Notes under the pieces: model-generated
The model's database searches: none
The model's input: only the letters and a program-made list of their open reading frames with translations
Told to the model about the DNA's origin: nothing
Position numbers and translations under genes: made by a program
DNA from: Acidobacteria bacterium 13_2_20CM_2_57_6
GTDB lineage: Bacteria; Acidobacteriota; Terriglobia; Acidiferrales; UBA7541
NCBI GenBank assembly: GCA_001917435.1
Contig: MNEA01000133.1
Coordinates: 1-64,000, forward strand
Length of the DNA stretch: 64,000 bases
Direction: 5' to 3'
Shown here: one piece after another, positions 44,021 through 52,738 of the stretch
Layout of the letters: every line of letters starts with the position of its first letter
Numbering within the stretch: position 1 is the stretch's first letter

Positions 44021-45094
44021 ATGACCCTGCAACCTGCGCCCATCAACCGGAGAGAACTATTCCTTCGCGCCTGCCGCGGTGAAGTTCTGCCGCGAGTTCC
44101 CGTCTGGATAATGCGCCAGGCCGGCCGGTATCTTCCGGAATACCGCGAAATCCGCGCAAAGCATGCATTCCTTGAGGTTTGCAAGACGCCGCAACTTGCC
44201 GTCGAAGTTTCCATCCAGCCTTTTCGCAGGCTTGGCGTCGACGCCGTCATCGTGTTCTCCGACATTTTGATTCCTGCCGAAGCCATGGGCTTGCAGTTGG
44301 AACTCGGCGACGCCGGCCCAAACTTGCCGAATCCAATCCGCTCCAAATCGGATGTCGAGCGCCTTAGGGTATTCGACCCCGAGGCGGAAACCGGTTTCCT
44401 GCCCGAAGCAATTCGGCGCATCGTGAGATCCGTCGGTCAGGACGTTCCTGTTCTGGGTTTTGCAGGCGCTCCTTGGACCCTCGCCTGCTACATGGTGGAA
44501 GGCAAGGCCAAGGAAGGGTTTGCCACCGTCAAGAGCTTCCTCTACCACGAGCCGAAAACTTTCCGCGTCCTCCTCCATCGCATCGCTCAGGCCACAATTC
44601 CTTATCTGAAAGCACAAATCGCCGCCGGTGCAACAGCCGTACAATTGTTTGATACCTGGGGCGGCGAATTGAACTTGCAAGATTATGAAGACTTCGCCCT
44701 CCCTGCTGTGCAGGAGATCATCTCGGGACTCGACGGTTCAGCCCCGGTGATTTATTACACGAAGGCGTCGCAACATTTGCTTCCCGCCGCAGCTCGTTCT
44801 GGCGCAAATGCGCTCAGCGTGGACTGGCGCGTGGATTTGGCCGAAATTCGCAAACTGCTGGGTCCCAAAATTGCATTGCAAGGAAATGTCGATCCCGCCG
44901 TCTTGTTCGCCCCTCCAGAGAAAATTCGCGATGCGACGCTGGGCACTATTAGTTCTCTTTGCGGCCGCGGCCACATCCTCAATCTCGGTCATGGCATTTT
45001 GCAAAATACGCCGGTCGAGAACGCCCAGCTCTTTGTCGAGACGGCCCAGCGCGCGCTGATACAGCATGCAACGACTGTTGCGCAGGTGCGATAG
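44021..45094 (+). CDS. hemE: Uroporphyrinogen decarboxylase
   Basis: 357 residues. VPVWIMRQAGRYLPEYREIRAK at the substrate site, VFSDILIPAEAMG with the catalytic Asp, GFAGAPWTLACYMVEG and the final GRGHILNLGHGI. Converts uroporphyrinogen III to coproporphyrinogen III. Divergent from the minus hem operon; followed after 12 bases by hemN. Confidence 0.97.
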   Translation: MTLQPAPINRRELFLRACRGEVLPRVPVWIMRQAGRYLPEYREIRAKHAFLEVCKTPQLAVEVSIQPFRRLGVDAVIVFSDILIPAEAMGLQLELGDAGPNLPNPIRSKSDVERLRVFDPEAETGFLPEAIRRIVRSVGQDVPVLGFAGAPWTLACYMVEGKAKEGFATVKSFLYHEPKTFRVLLHRIAQATIPYLKAQIAAGATAVQLFDTWGGELNLQDYEDFALPAVQEIISGLDGSAPVIYYTKASQHLLPAAARSGANALSVDWRVDLAEIRKLLGPKIALQGNVDPAVLFAPPEKIRDATLGTISSLCGRGHILNLGHGILQNTPVENAQLFVETAQRALIQHATTVAQVR

Positions 45095-45106
45095 GAGACG
45101 CTAGGC

Positions 45107-46519
45107 ATGACACTCGCACATCCCAGCCTCGATCAGATGCGGGGCGAGCTCCGTGTCGGCGAGGATTTCCTCGCAAAATACAATCGTCCCGGCCCTCGCT
45201 ATACAAGCTATCCGACAGCGCCGGTCTGGAACGATACTTTCGGTTCCGCCGATCTCGAGCGCGTCCACGAAGAAGCCGAGCGTGCCCGGACGCCCGTTTC
45301 GCTTTACATGCACATTCCCTTCTGTGAAAGTCTCTGCCTCTTTTGCGCTTGCAACGTCGTCATTCAAAAGAACAAGAGCGTCGCGCCTCCCTACCTCGAC
45401 GTTCTGAAGCAGGAGATGAAGCGCATCGGCCGCAGCGTCTCGAGAAATCGTCCCGTGGTCCAGTTTCATTGGGGCGGCGGCACGCCAACCTATCTGACTC
45501 CTGAACAGATCGAGGATTTGTTCACATTCACCAGAGAACATTTCCACTTCGACCCCAACAGTGAGATTGGCATCGAAGTTGACCCTCGCGTGACCTCCCG
45601 CCAGCATCTCGAGACTCTCCGCAAACTCGGCTTCAATCGCCTCAGTATGGGCATTCAAGACTTCCAGGCCGAAGTCCAGCAAGCCGTCCACCGCATCCAA
45701 CCTTACGAAATGACGCGCGATCTGCTCTTCGCCGCCCGCGAGCTCGGCTTCGATAGCATCAACGTCGATTTGATTTACGGACTTCCCTACCAGACCGCAG
45801 ACACTTTTGCCCACACTGTAGATCAAATCATCGGAATCGCCCCGGATCGCATCGCTTTGTTCAGCTACGCTCACGTGCCTTGGCTCAAAAAGCAGCAAGG
45901 CTCCTTTGCCGCGCACCTTCCAGAGGGCATGGAAAAATTTGAAATCTTCCGCACCGGCCTTCTCAAGTTTCTCGACACAGGCTATCTCTATATCGGTATG
46001 GACCACTTCGCAAAACCCGGTGACGAGCTCGCCGTTTCCCAGCAAAATCGCACGCTGCACCGCAATTTTCAGGGCTACACCACCAAAGCCGGCGCCGACC
46101 TCTACGGCATGGGCATCACCGCCATCAGCGGTATTCAGGGCGCCTACGCGCAAAATTACCGCGACATCCCTTCCTGGGAAAAGGCCATCGCCGAGCGCGG
46201 CCTCGCCACCATGCGCGGTTATCAACTTTCGAACGAGGATCGCCTCCGCCGCGCCCTCATCAGCCGCCTACTTTGTCATACCGTCGTGATCAAGGATGAA
46301 ATTTCGCGCGAATTCGGCATCGATTTTGACGCGCATTTCGCAGAAGAGCTTCGCCGCCTCGAGCCCTCTCGTCAGGATGGCCTCGTGCTCCTCGACAACG
46401 GCGAAATCCGCGCCACTTGGCTTGGTCGTATCTTCATTCGCAATCTGGCGATGGTTTTCGATCCCTATCTCGAAAAACAGCAGCTCACTGCCAAGCCGCT
46501 TTTTTCAAAAACTCTCTAA
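45107..46519 (+). CDS. hemN: Oxygen-independent coproporphyrinogen III oxidase
   Basis: 470 residues. Radical-SAM cluster Cys73-x3-Cys77-x2-Cys80 (HIPFCESLCLFCACN) with the additional Cys82, the SAM-binding HWGGGTPTYLTPEQI, GIEVDPRVTSRQHLETL and GFNRLSMGIQDFQ; these are all typical of true HemN rather than HemW. Suggests haem can be made without oxygen. Between hemE and the oxidase-like gene. Confidence 0.96.
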   Translation: MTLAHPSLDQMRGELRVGEDFLAKYNRPGPRYTSYPTAPVWNDTFGSADLERVHEEAERARTPVSLYMHIPFCESLCLFCACNVVIQKNKSVAPPYLDVLKQEMKRIGRSVSRNRPVVQFHWGGGTPTYLTPEQIEDLFTFTREHFHFDPNSEIGIEVDPRVTSRQHLETLRKLGFNRLSMGIQDFQAEVQQAVHRIQPYEMTRDLLFAARELGFDSINVDLIYGLPYQTADTFAHTVDQIIGIAPDRIALFSYAHVPWLKKQQGSFAAHLPEGMEKFEIFRTGLLKFLDTGYLYIGMDHFAKPGDELAVSQQNRTLHRNFQGYTTKAGADLYGMGITAISGIQGAYAQNYRDIPSWEKAIAERGLATMRGYQLSNEDRLRRALISRLLCHTVVIKDEISREFGIDFDAHFAEELRRLEPSRQDGLVLLDNGEIRATWLGRIFIRNLAMVFDPYLEKQQLTAKPLFSKTL

Positions 46520-46543
46520 CGCTGCGAGGATGCTCACATCGCC

Positions 46544-47794
46544 GTGACCCGTCACGTCCCAGCACTGGTGGTCGGCGGTGGCATCTCCGGTCTCGTCTGT
46601 GCCTACACCCTTCGCAAATTTGGAATTGACGCGCAACTAGTCGAATCCTCTCCCCGTCCCGGTGGTGTCATCAACTCCGTCACTCGCGACGGCTTCCTTT
46701 TGGAACTCGGCCCTCAAAGTTTCAGTAGCACGGCTGCGCTTCGCCAGCATTGCCTCGATCTCGGCATTTCGAATGAACTGCTGCAAGCCCCGCCCCGTGC
46801 CCCGCGTTATGTGCTGGTCGACGGCGAACTCCGCCCAGTGCCCCTTAGTCCGCCTGCCTTTTCGCCGCAGCTTCTCGACCGCCTGGTGGGCCCTTTTGTT
46901 TCTGGGATTTACGCAGGAGATCCTGAGCGCCTCAGCGTCCGAAGCTCCTTCCCTCAACTTTACGAAGCCGAAAAGGTCGGGGGCAGTATCGCTCGCGGGA
47001 TGCTGCGCGTCGCAAAACCGAACAAAGGCCCCCGCGAGCGCCCCATCCTGCAATCTTTTCGAGAAGGCAACGAAACTCTGGTGCGCGCGCTCGCGAATAA
47101 ACTCGGCCCAGCCCTGCTCACTTCTACATGTGTCGCCGGAGTCTTTCGCCAAAATGACGGCTCGTTCCAAATTCGCCTGGAAAATCGTGACGGCAGCGAA
47201 TCCGTCTTCACTAATTCTTTAATCCTGGCGACGCCCACCGACGTTACCGGCAGACTTCTCTCCCACCTCGATTCGTCATTCGAATCGCTACTGGGCTCAA
47301 TCGACTACGCGGCCGTCGCCGTAGTTTCTCTGGGCTATTTCACGAAGGATATTGCGCACTCTCTGAATGGCTTCGGGTTCCTTGTGGCACGCTCCGCCGG
47401 GCTCCGCGTCCTCGGCTCTGTCTGGAACTCGTCGCTTTTCCCCGGCCGGGCCCCCGAGGGTCATGCCCTGTTGACCAGCTTCGTCGGTGGAACAACCGAC
47501 CCCGCCGCAGCAAAGTTAAACCCGGAAGAACTCGCCAGCCTGGTCCATCGTGAAATCTCTCCCCTGCTCTCCATTCGGAGCGAACCCGTCTTTTCAAATG
47601 TCACGATTTGGCCAGGCGCCCTGCCGCAATACAATCTCGGTCACAGCGATCGCTTGGCAGCGGTGGCAAAGCTCTGCTCCCGCTTCCCAGGTCTGTGGTT
47701 AACCGGGAATTATCTGCGCGGCCCCGCGATCGGATCCTGCGTCGAACAAGCCCTCGCCGTCGCCGACGAAGTGCGCAACCATCTCACCGCTTAA
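46544..47794 (+). CDS. hemY: Protoporphyrinogen oxidase, HemY type
   Basis: 416 residues from a GTG at 46544. FAD-binding VVGGGISGLVCAYTLRKFG and the arm VESSPRPGGVINSV at the N terminus, GPQSFSSTAALRQHC, and the C-terminal GLWLTGNYLRGPAIGSCVEQALAVADEV as in HemY/PpoX flavin amine oxidases. The protein is a little shorter than typical (about 450-470). It may make protoporphyrin IX or, in the coproporphyrin route, coproporphyrin III; sequence alone does not settle this. Confidence 0.9.
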   Translation: MTRHVPALVVGGGISGLVCAYTLRKFGIDAQLVESSPRPGGVINSVTRDGFLLELGPQSFSSTAALRQHCLDLGISNELLQAPPRAPRYVLVDGELRPVPLSPPAFSPQLLDRLVGPFVSGIYAGDPERLSVRSSFPQLYEAEKVGGSIARGMLRVAKPNKGPRERPILQSFREGNETLVRALANKLGPALLTSTCVAGVFRQNDGSFQIRLENRDGSESVFTNSLILATPTDVTGRLLSHLDSSFESLLGSIDYAAVAVVSLGYFTKDIAHSLNGFGFLVARSAGLRVLGSVWNSSLFPGRAPEGHALLTSFVGGTTDPAAAKLNPEELASLVHREISPLLSIRSEPVFSNVTIWPGALPQYNLGHSDRLAAVAKLCSRFPGLWLTGNYLRGPAIGSCVEQALAVADEVRNHLTA

Positions 47795-47871
47795 GCCTTA
47801 TCGCCCGCTATTCGATGCACGACGAACTAACACGAGCCCACATTCCTGACAGTTTTTCTCTTACCGAGAAC

Positions 47872-47920
47872 TGATTACCGATTACTGATTGCTGATAAGT
47901 GACGTCTGATTGCCGATGCC
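47872..47920. repeat. Seven in-phase 7-bp repeats between convergent genes
   Basis: TGATTAC, CGATTAC, TGATTGC, TGATAAG, TGACGTC, TGATTGC, CGATGCC: seven heptamers in exact register, consensus YGATTRC with drift in units four, five and seven. It begins 77 bases after the hemY-like stop and ends three bases before the thioesterase stop. Confidence 0.75.
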
Positions 47921-47923
47921 CTA

Positions 47924-48442
47924 TCACTTTCGTCCATACCGCAGCTCCAGCCGCGTCTTTCTCCGCTCCTCTGCTTCGCGAAATCGCCGCCGCTCGTCCG
48001 CCGTCTTCACTATAAGCGGCGGAACCAGTTTCGGCTTCTTCGTATGCTCGTCAATCGCCACAAACGTCACGTACGCCGTCGTTGTGTGCTTATGCTCCCC
48101 CGTGAGCATATTTTCCGAATACACCTCCACGCCGACTTCCATCGACGTATGGAAGACGCGGTTCACCTGCGACTTCAAGGTTACAATTTCTCCTAGGTTC
48201 ACCGGATTTCGGAAATCGATGTAGTCCACTGACGCCGTGACCACATAACTGTTCGAGTGCCGGTGCGCGGCCAGCGCCGCAGCCATATCCACAAAGTGCA
48301 TCACCTGTCCCCCAAGCAGTTTCCCGAGGGGATTCGTCTGCGCGGGAAGCACGATTTCCGTCATCTCCGAACGCGACGCGCTCACCGGCTTCCCCTTCAG
48401 CTGGATCGCCTCTTCCTGAATCTCGCTGCTTTTCCGCTTCAT
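47924..48442 (-). CDS. Acyl-CoA thioesterase, hotdog fold (YciA/BACH type)
   Basis: 172 residues. EIVLPAQTNPLGKLLGGQVMHFVDMAAALAAHRHS is the family signature with the catalytic Asp; then YVVTASVDYIDFRNPVNLGEIV and VEVYSENMLTGEHKHTTTAYVTFVA. Hydrolyses acyl-CoA to free acid and CoA. The start is directly next to a dispersed GCAGAG-type repeat that supplies its GGAG ribosome-binding site. Confidence 0.93.
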   Translation of the reverse strand: MKRKSSEIQEEAIQLKGKPVSASRSEMTEIVLPAQTNPLGKLLGGQVMHFVDMAAALAAHRHSNSYVVTASVDYIDFRNPVNLGEIVTLKSQVNRVFHTSMEVGVEVYSENMLTGEHKHTTTAYVTFVAIDEHTKKPKLVPPLIVKTADERRRFREAEERRKTRLELRYGRK

Positions 48443-48448
48443 CCGTAT

Positions 48449-48495
48449 CTCCGCCTCTCCGCTTAACTCTGCGATCTCTGCGTCCCTGCGTTATC
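48449..48495 (-). repeat. Dispersed GCAGAG-type repeat, copy 1
   Basis: Read on the minus strand it is GATAACGCAGGGACGCAGAG, then ATCGCAGAGTTAAGCGGAGAG and GCGGAG. The unit CGCAGAG recurs with small changes. It shares GATAACGCAG-R-G-R-CGCAGAG with the copy at 58036-58074. Confidence 0.7.
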
Positions 48496-48571
48496 CTCTT
48501 CTCTTCTGTCCTCATCAGCTCCGGCTGCCGCTCGGTGCGCCCAAGTTCCAGCTTCTCTCAACTTTTCAACT

Positions 48572-48584
48572 GTTGACTGTCAAC
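48572..48584. repeat. Small inverted repeat upstream of the TPR-like gene
   Basis: GTTGAC-T-GTCAAC, six-base arms without mismatch, 30 bases upstream of the -10 box at 48614. Possible operator; it could also be a remnant of a simple heptamer repeat (TCAACTG / TTGACTG). Confidence 0.4.
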
Positions 48585-48613
48585 CTCCATTTCTTGTCGT
48601 TCCCCCGCCCCGG

Positions 48614-48619
48614 TATAAT
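48614..48619 (+). promoter_or_regulatory. Strong -10 box of the TPR-like gene
   Basis: TATAAT, perfect consensus, 14 bases before the ATG at 48633, so the leader would be about seven bases. TTGTCG at 48594-48599 is too close (14 bases) to be a normal -35. Confidence 0.55.
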
Positions 48620-48632
48620 ACGGGACGACCCA

Positions 48633-48956
48633 ATGACCGACCAAAAGAAAACACGCCGCCAGATGCTCGAAGAGTTCGTCTCGAAGAAACCCGATGACGC
48701 TTTCTCTCGCTACGGGCTGGCCATGGAGTGCATGAATAGCGGCGACCCCTCAGCCGCCGACATTCATTTTCGGGCTCTCCTCGAGCGCAACGCCGATTAC
48801 ATTCCCGCTTACCTCATGTATGGCCAGCTCCTCGCCCGCGAATCCCGCGCCAGTGAAGCCCGGCAGATTCTTTCAACCGGCATTGCCGCTGCCGCAAAAA
48901 AGGGCGACCAACATGCCCGCTCGGAAATGGAGACCCTTCTCAACGAACTATCCTGA
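48633..48956 (+). CDS. Small TPR-like protein
   Basis: 107 residues from the ATG at 48633. Helical with TPR-like repeats: DAFSRYGLAMECMNSGDPSAADIHFRALLERNADYIPAYLMYGQLLARE, typical Gly/Ala/Tyr spacing. No signal peptide. Probably a protein-contact module. Single gene, partner unknown. Confidence 0.8.
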   Translation: MTDQKKTRRQMLEEFVSKKPDDAFSRYGLAMECMNSGDPSAADIHFRALLERNADYIPAYLMYGQLLARESRASEARQILSTGIAAAAKKGDQHARSEMETLLNELS

Positions 48957-49008
48957 CCCATCGAGCGATCCCGTTTGCATCTCGCCAAAATTGAAAACAA
49001 CATTTCTC

Positions 49009-49036
49009 TTGACATTAGTTATATTTCTGGTACAAT
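49009..49036 (+). promoter_or_regulatory. Near-consensus sigma70 promoter with no gene behind it
   Basis: TTGACA (49009-49014) and TACAAT (49031-49036), 16-base spacer, with a TGG extension directly before the -10. The predicted start is about 49043. The only thing downstream before the terminator is about 50 bases of non-coding sequence. Confidence 0.65.
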
Positions 49037-49042
49037 TCATTC

Positions 49043-49092
49043 TAGACAAAATTGCATCTACACGGCGGGAGCAAGCTCCCGCTTTTCTTTTT
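49043..49092 (+). ncRNA. Candidate very short RNA (about 50 nt)
   Basis: Lies exactly between a near-consensus promoter (49009-49036) and an intrinsic terminator (49065-49092). No start codon with a plausible frame is inside. The 5' part before the hairpin is about 22 bases and A-rich, which could pair with targets. It resembles no RNA family I know. It might also be a cut-down leader for sequence beyond the terminator. Confidence 0.4.
49065..49092 (+). terminator. Intrinsic terminator
   Basis: GCGGGAGC-AA-GCTCCCGC: eight-base perfect stem, two-base loop, followed directly by TTTTCTTTTT. Strong Rho-independent form. It may serve the short RNA and also read-through from the TPR-like gene. Confidence 0.8.
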
Positions 49093-49448
49093 GATCTGGC
49101 TTTTCGTCGTGTCCCTGGCTTTGCTTTAGCCACAAACATCCCTTTCAAGATCAAGTACTTATGAAATGCAAATTTTGTAAGCTCTTTGTTTTGATATCTT
49201 GCAAATTGGGGGGAAGGGGTGGGGCCTGGCTGTCCCCCTGTTTTCCCGGGCGGCCTGGAAGAATTTGGTTCGATCTCGTTCGCCGGTCTAGGTTACGTCG
49301 AAGATCGTCAATAACCTGTTCAGAATCAACCCCTTGCGACGGCCACTGACATGACGGGCGCCGCGTAACCGTCCCAGAATCAGTAATTTCCGCACTCTTT
49401 GGGTCATGACGGAGGTCGGGGGCGGTTACAGTTAGTCAGAATGCGACT

Positions 49449-50231
49449 TCAATCCTCGAGCGTCGGCAGCGTCTTCAACACTTCCACCGCTCTTGGCCGG
49501 TGCAACACGGCATCGTCTTTGCGAATTTTCCCGTCGCGGAATACCAGCACCCGTTTCGCGAATTGCGCGATGTCATGCTCGTGCGTAACCAGCACAATCG
49601 TCAGGCCTTTGTCATTCAAATCCTGAAAGACTTCCATGATCTCCACCGATGTGCGGCTGTCCAGATTCCCCGTGGGTTCATCGGCCAGCAGGATTGCAGG
49701 GCGATTCACCAAAGCGCGCGCTACCGCGACCCGCTGTTGTTGTCCCCCGGACATTTGCGAGGGAAAATGTTCCATCCGGTTTGCCAGGCCGACCAACGTG
49801 AGCGCCTCAACCGCGCGTTTGCGGCTTTCTGCCTTATCGATCTTCGCGTACAGCGTCGGCAACTCCGTGTTTTCCAGCGCTGTGGTCCGCGCCAACAGAT
49901 TGAATCCCTGGAAAACAAATCCGATGTTCTGGTTCCGGATCTGCGCCAACGCCCGCTTCTCGTGCTTGGATACGTCGATTCCTTCCAGCAGATATCGTCC
50001 TGAACTCGGCCGGTCCAGGCATCCCAGCATGTTCATAAACGTCGACTTTCCGCTTCCGCTCGCTCCCATGATGGCCACAAATTCACCGCGATGAATCTCC
50101 AGGCTGACTCCGCGCAAAGCGTGCACGCGGGTTTCGCCCAACTCGTAGTATTTGTGAACGTCCTCCACGCGAATAACCGTGTTGCTGGCAAGCTCGGTGG
50201 TGTTCACTTCGGTTTGGTTCGCGGTCTGCAT
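49449..50231 (-). CDS. ABC exporter ATPase (MacB/LolD type)
   Basis: 260 residues. Walker A GASGSGKST, Q-loop FVFQGFNLLARTTA, signature MSGGQQQRVAVARAL, Walker B ILLADEPTGNLD and switch His in VLVTHEHD. Third gene of the permease-adaptor-ATPase operon; 43 bases after the adaptor. Drives a MacAB-like exporter for peptides, lipids or drugs; substrate not known. Confidence 0.95.
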   Translation of the reverse strand: MQTANQTEVNTTELASNTVIRVEDVHKYYELGETRVHALRGVSLEIHRGEFVAIMGASGSGKSTFMNMLGCLDRPSSGRYLLEGIDVSKHEKRALAQIRNQNIGFVFQGFNLLARTTALENTELPTLYAKIDKAESRKRAVEALTLVGLANRMEHFPSQMSGGQQQRVAVARALVNRPAILLADEPTGNLDSRTSVEIMEVFQDLNDKGLTIVLVTHEHDIAQFAKRVLVFRDGKIRKDDAVLHRPRAVEVLKTLPTLED

Positions 50232-50274
50232 GCAATGGAATTGGGAGAATTGGCGGGTCGGCGCGAGTAAACCC

Positions 50275-51489
50275 TTAACGGCGAATCCCCGCTCCTCCCG
50301 GCGCCGTCGATTTCGGCATCACCGAGCGGATGATCACCTCATCCCCTTCTTTCAATTCACCGTTCACGAATCCCGCAATTTCCGTATACGAATGGTCCGT
50401 GATTCCGAGCGCGACCTTCACCGGCTCCATGCTGTTATCCGCGTGGAACTTCCAAACAACAGCGTTGTCGGATCGCGGCGCGCGCGGGTTCTGCGCCGCT
50501 CCGCTCGAGGGCCCGGTGCGTTCCGCAGCCACAGCCTCATCGCTCGCGGTTTTCCTTTCGCCGGCAGGCTCAATCCCGTATTGCCTGTATAGCGCCAGAA
50601 CTTCTTCGGGGGACATCGGTGGCTTGTAGCGCAACGCCGTATTCGGGAGCTTCAGGACGTTCTGCACGGTGGCCACCGGAATCGTCACGTACGCCGTCAT
50701 CCCCGGAAATAATTTCAACTCAGGATTCGCGAACTCCACGATCGTGTCATAGGTGACCACATTCTGCACCGTGGTCGCGTTCATGCGCACCTGGCTCACC
50801 ACGCCATGAAATGTTTCTTTTGGAAAAGCATCCACCTTGAACGTGACCGGCTTCCCCGCTTTGATGTTGCCGACGTCCGACTCGTCCGTCTTGGCGTACA
50901 CCAGCATTTTCGTCAGGTCTTGCGCGATCGTAAAAATGGTCGGCGCTTGCAGCGACGCGGCCACGGTTTGCCCAACGTCCACGTTTCGTGCCACGACAGT
51001 CCCGTCAATCGGGGATCGAATCACGGTGTAGTTGAGATTTGTCTGCGCCACGTTTACTGCTGCCTCTTTCTGGCTGACCTGGGCCTCGGCTTGCGTAACG
51101 TTTGCCGCGGCTCCGCCTACCGTGGCATTCGCAGAATCGTAGTTTGCTTTTGCAAGATCCAGTTGCTGCTGGCTCAGGATGCCATCCTTGAACAATCCGG
51201 CCGTGCGGTCGTAGTCGGCTTTGGTCTGAACCAGCGACGCTTTCGCTTTTTCCAGGTTCGCACGCGCCGCCACCAGGTTTGCTTTCGCGTTTTCCAAATC
51301 CGCAGTTACTTGCACGGTGATCACCGCATTGATCATTCCGGTGGCTTCCACGACATCGTGGATTTCGCCCTTTTCGACCTTGGCTGTAAAGTGTTGGGGT
51401 GCATTATTGTGATTCAGGCCGAACGCCGCAAACAGTCCCGCGACGACAACAGCTCCTGCCAGAATGAGCCATTTGCTCTTTATTTTCAT
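50275..51489 (-). CDS. MacA-like periplasmic adaptor (HlyD family)
   Basis: 404 residues. N-terminal membrane anchor (WLILAGAVVVAGLFAAFG), lipoyl-type half VEKGEIHDVVEATGMINAV, a long coiled hairpin (about 65-150, AKANLVAARANLEKAKASL), NYTVIRSPIDGTVVARNVDVGQTV and the beta-barrel KPVTFKVDAFPKETFHGVVSQVRMN. A Pro/Ala/Arg-rich insert (about 295-340) is not typical of MacA. Sits between the permease and ATPase genes. Confidence 0.92.
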   Translation of the reverse strand: MKIKSKWLILAGAVVVAGLFAAFGLNHNNAPQHFTAKVEKGEIHDVVEATGMINAVITVQVTADLENAKANLVAARANLEKAKASLVQTKADYDRTAGLFKDGILSQQQLDLAKANYDSANATVGGAAANVTQAEAQVSQKEAAVNVAQTNLNYTVIRSPIDGTVVARNVDVGQTVAASLQAPTIFTIAQDLTKMLVYAKTDESDVGNIKAGKPVTFKVDAFPKETFHGVVSQVRMNATTVQNVVTYDTIVEFANPELKLFPGMTAYVTIPVATVQNVLKLPNTALRYKPPMSPEEVLALYRQYGIEPAGERKTASDEAVAAERTGPSSGAAQNPRAPRSDNAVVWKFHADNSMEPVKVALGITDHSYTEIAGFVNGELKEGDEVIIRSVMPKSTAPGGAGIRR

Positions 51490-51520
51490 TTCCTGTCCTG
51501 GAACCTACGCAACGTATGTT

Positions 51521-52738
51521 TCATTCATACCGCAGCGCCTCAATGGGATCGAGCAGAGAGGCTTTTCGCGCGGGGTAATATCCAAAAAAAACTCCCACTG
51601 CTACGGAGAAAAGCGCCGCCACAATGACGGCTTCAATGGACATTTGCATCGGCCACTGCAACGTTCGGCCAACCAGGAAAGAGCCGACAATTCCAAAGAG
51701 GACTCCAGCGGCGCCGCCGACCAGGCTGAGCATCACCGATTCCCCAAGGAATTGCAGTTGAATCGCCTCTTCCGTGGCGCCCACGGCGACGCGCACGCCA
51801 ATCTCTCGGGTCCTCTCCGTTACCGAAACGAGCATGACGTTCATGATTCCAATTCCACCGACAATGAGAGAAATCGACGCGATGGCGATCAGGAGAACGG
51901 TCAGAGTTTTGCTGGCTTCCAGTTGCGCCTGAATGATGTCTTCCGGATTCCGAATGTTGAAGTCATCTTCCTCTTCCGGACGCAGGTGATGGCGATCCCG
52001 CAATAGCGCCGCAGCTTCCTGGCCGGCAATCTTGACGGCGTCCTGCGACACCGCGGAACACAGAATGTCGTCCAGCCATGTGATTCCTTTGATTTTTTTC
52101 TGCGCGGTCGTGTAAGGAAGAATGATCGTGTCGTCCTGGTCTTGCCCGGAAACGGAAAGCCCCTTGGGCAAGAGCGTGCCCACCACCTTGCAGGGCAGAT
52201 CTTTCACGCGGATCACTTTTCCAATCGGGTCTTCGACACCAAAGAGTTGGTCGCGGACGGTGCGCCCGATCACGCACACGTCCGCAGCACGATCCGTGTC
52301 GTCCTGGGAAAACGCCGCGCCCTGATCGATGTACCACCGCTTGATGTCGAAATATTCCGGCGAAACGCCGCGGTAGCTGGTAAACCAGTTCTGATTTCCG
52401 TAGATGATTTGAACCGAGGCATCGACGTTGGGCGAAACGCTTTTAATCAAGGGAATTTGATTCTTGATGGCGATCGCGTCGGCCAGCACGAGCGATTTTG
52501 TTCCATGCGTTCCCGTGCGAACGCCGTTGACTGCGCGTCCGCCCGCCTCAATCCACACAAAGTTGTCGCCCAAATTGTTGAGCTGCTGCTCGACGCGGGC
52601 TTGCCCCGCTTTTCCGATGGCCACTACACAAATCACTGCCGCAATCCCGATGGTAATGCCCAGTACCGTCAGGATGCTGCGCATTTTATTCCTGAGCAAC
52701 GCCACAAGAGCCGATCGCAGCAGCGCTGCGTAATTCAA
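51521..52738 (-). CDS. MacB-type ABC permease (FtsX domain)
   Basis: 405 residues from a TTG start with a strong AAGGAGG ribosome-binding site. One N-terminal helix (SILTVLGITIGIAAVICVVAIG), a periplasmic MacB_PCD domain, then three helices including IASISLIVGGIGIMNVMLVSVTERTREIGVRVAVGA, the FtsX hallmark, ending PARKASLLDPIEALRYE. The ATPase domain is a separate gene (49449-50231). First gene of the operon. Confidence 0.95.
   Translation of the reverse strand: MNYAALLRSALVALLRNKMRSILTVLGITIGIAAVICVVAIGKAGQARVEQQLNNLGDNFVWIEAGGRAVNGVRTGTHGTKSLVLADAIAIKNQIPLIKSVSPNVDASVQIIYGNQNWFTSYRGVSPEYFDIKRWYIDQGAAFSQDDTDRAADVCVIGRTVRDQLFGVEDPIGKVIRVKDLPCKVVGTLLPKGLSVSGQDQDDTIILPYTTAQKKIKGITWLDDILCSAVSQDAVKIAGQEAAALLRDRHHLRPEEEDDFNIRNPEDIIQAQLEASKTLTVLLIAIASISLIVGGIGIMNVMLVSVTERTREIGVRVAVGATEEAIQLQFLGESVMLSLVGGAAGVLFGIVGSFLVGRTLQWPMQMSIEAVIVAALFSVAVGVFFGYYPARKASLLDPIEALRYE

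Larger units (their letters stand above)
48957..49448. other. Non-coding stretch with a promoter-terminator pair and a G-rich tract
   Basis: No believable gene. It holds the sigma70 promoter at 49009-49036, the hairpin terminator at 49065-49092, and a G-rich tract at 49208-49224 (G6-AA-G4-T-G4). The last 200 bases carry nothing I recognise; the end is the 3' flank of the minus-strand ABC ATPase gene. Confidence 0.6.

Noticed and set aside
45101-46225. Minus-strand open frame of 374 codons antisense to hemN
   Set aside because: hemN has an intact radical-SAM site on the plus strand; the antisense frame has no motif.
49161-49349. Small plus-strand open frame after the candidate short RNA
   Set aside because: 62 codons with a G-rich nucleotide tract in the middle, no ribosome-binding site and no protein-like pattern.
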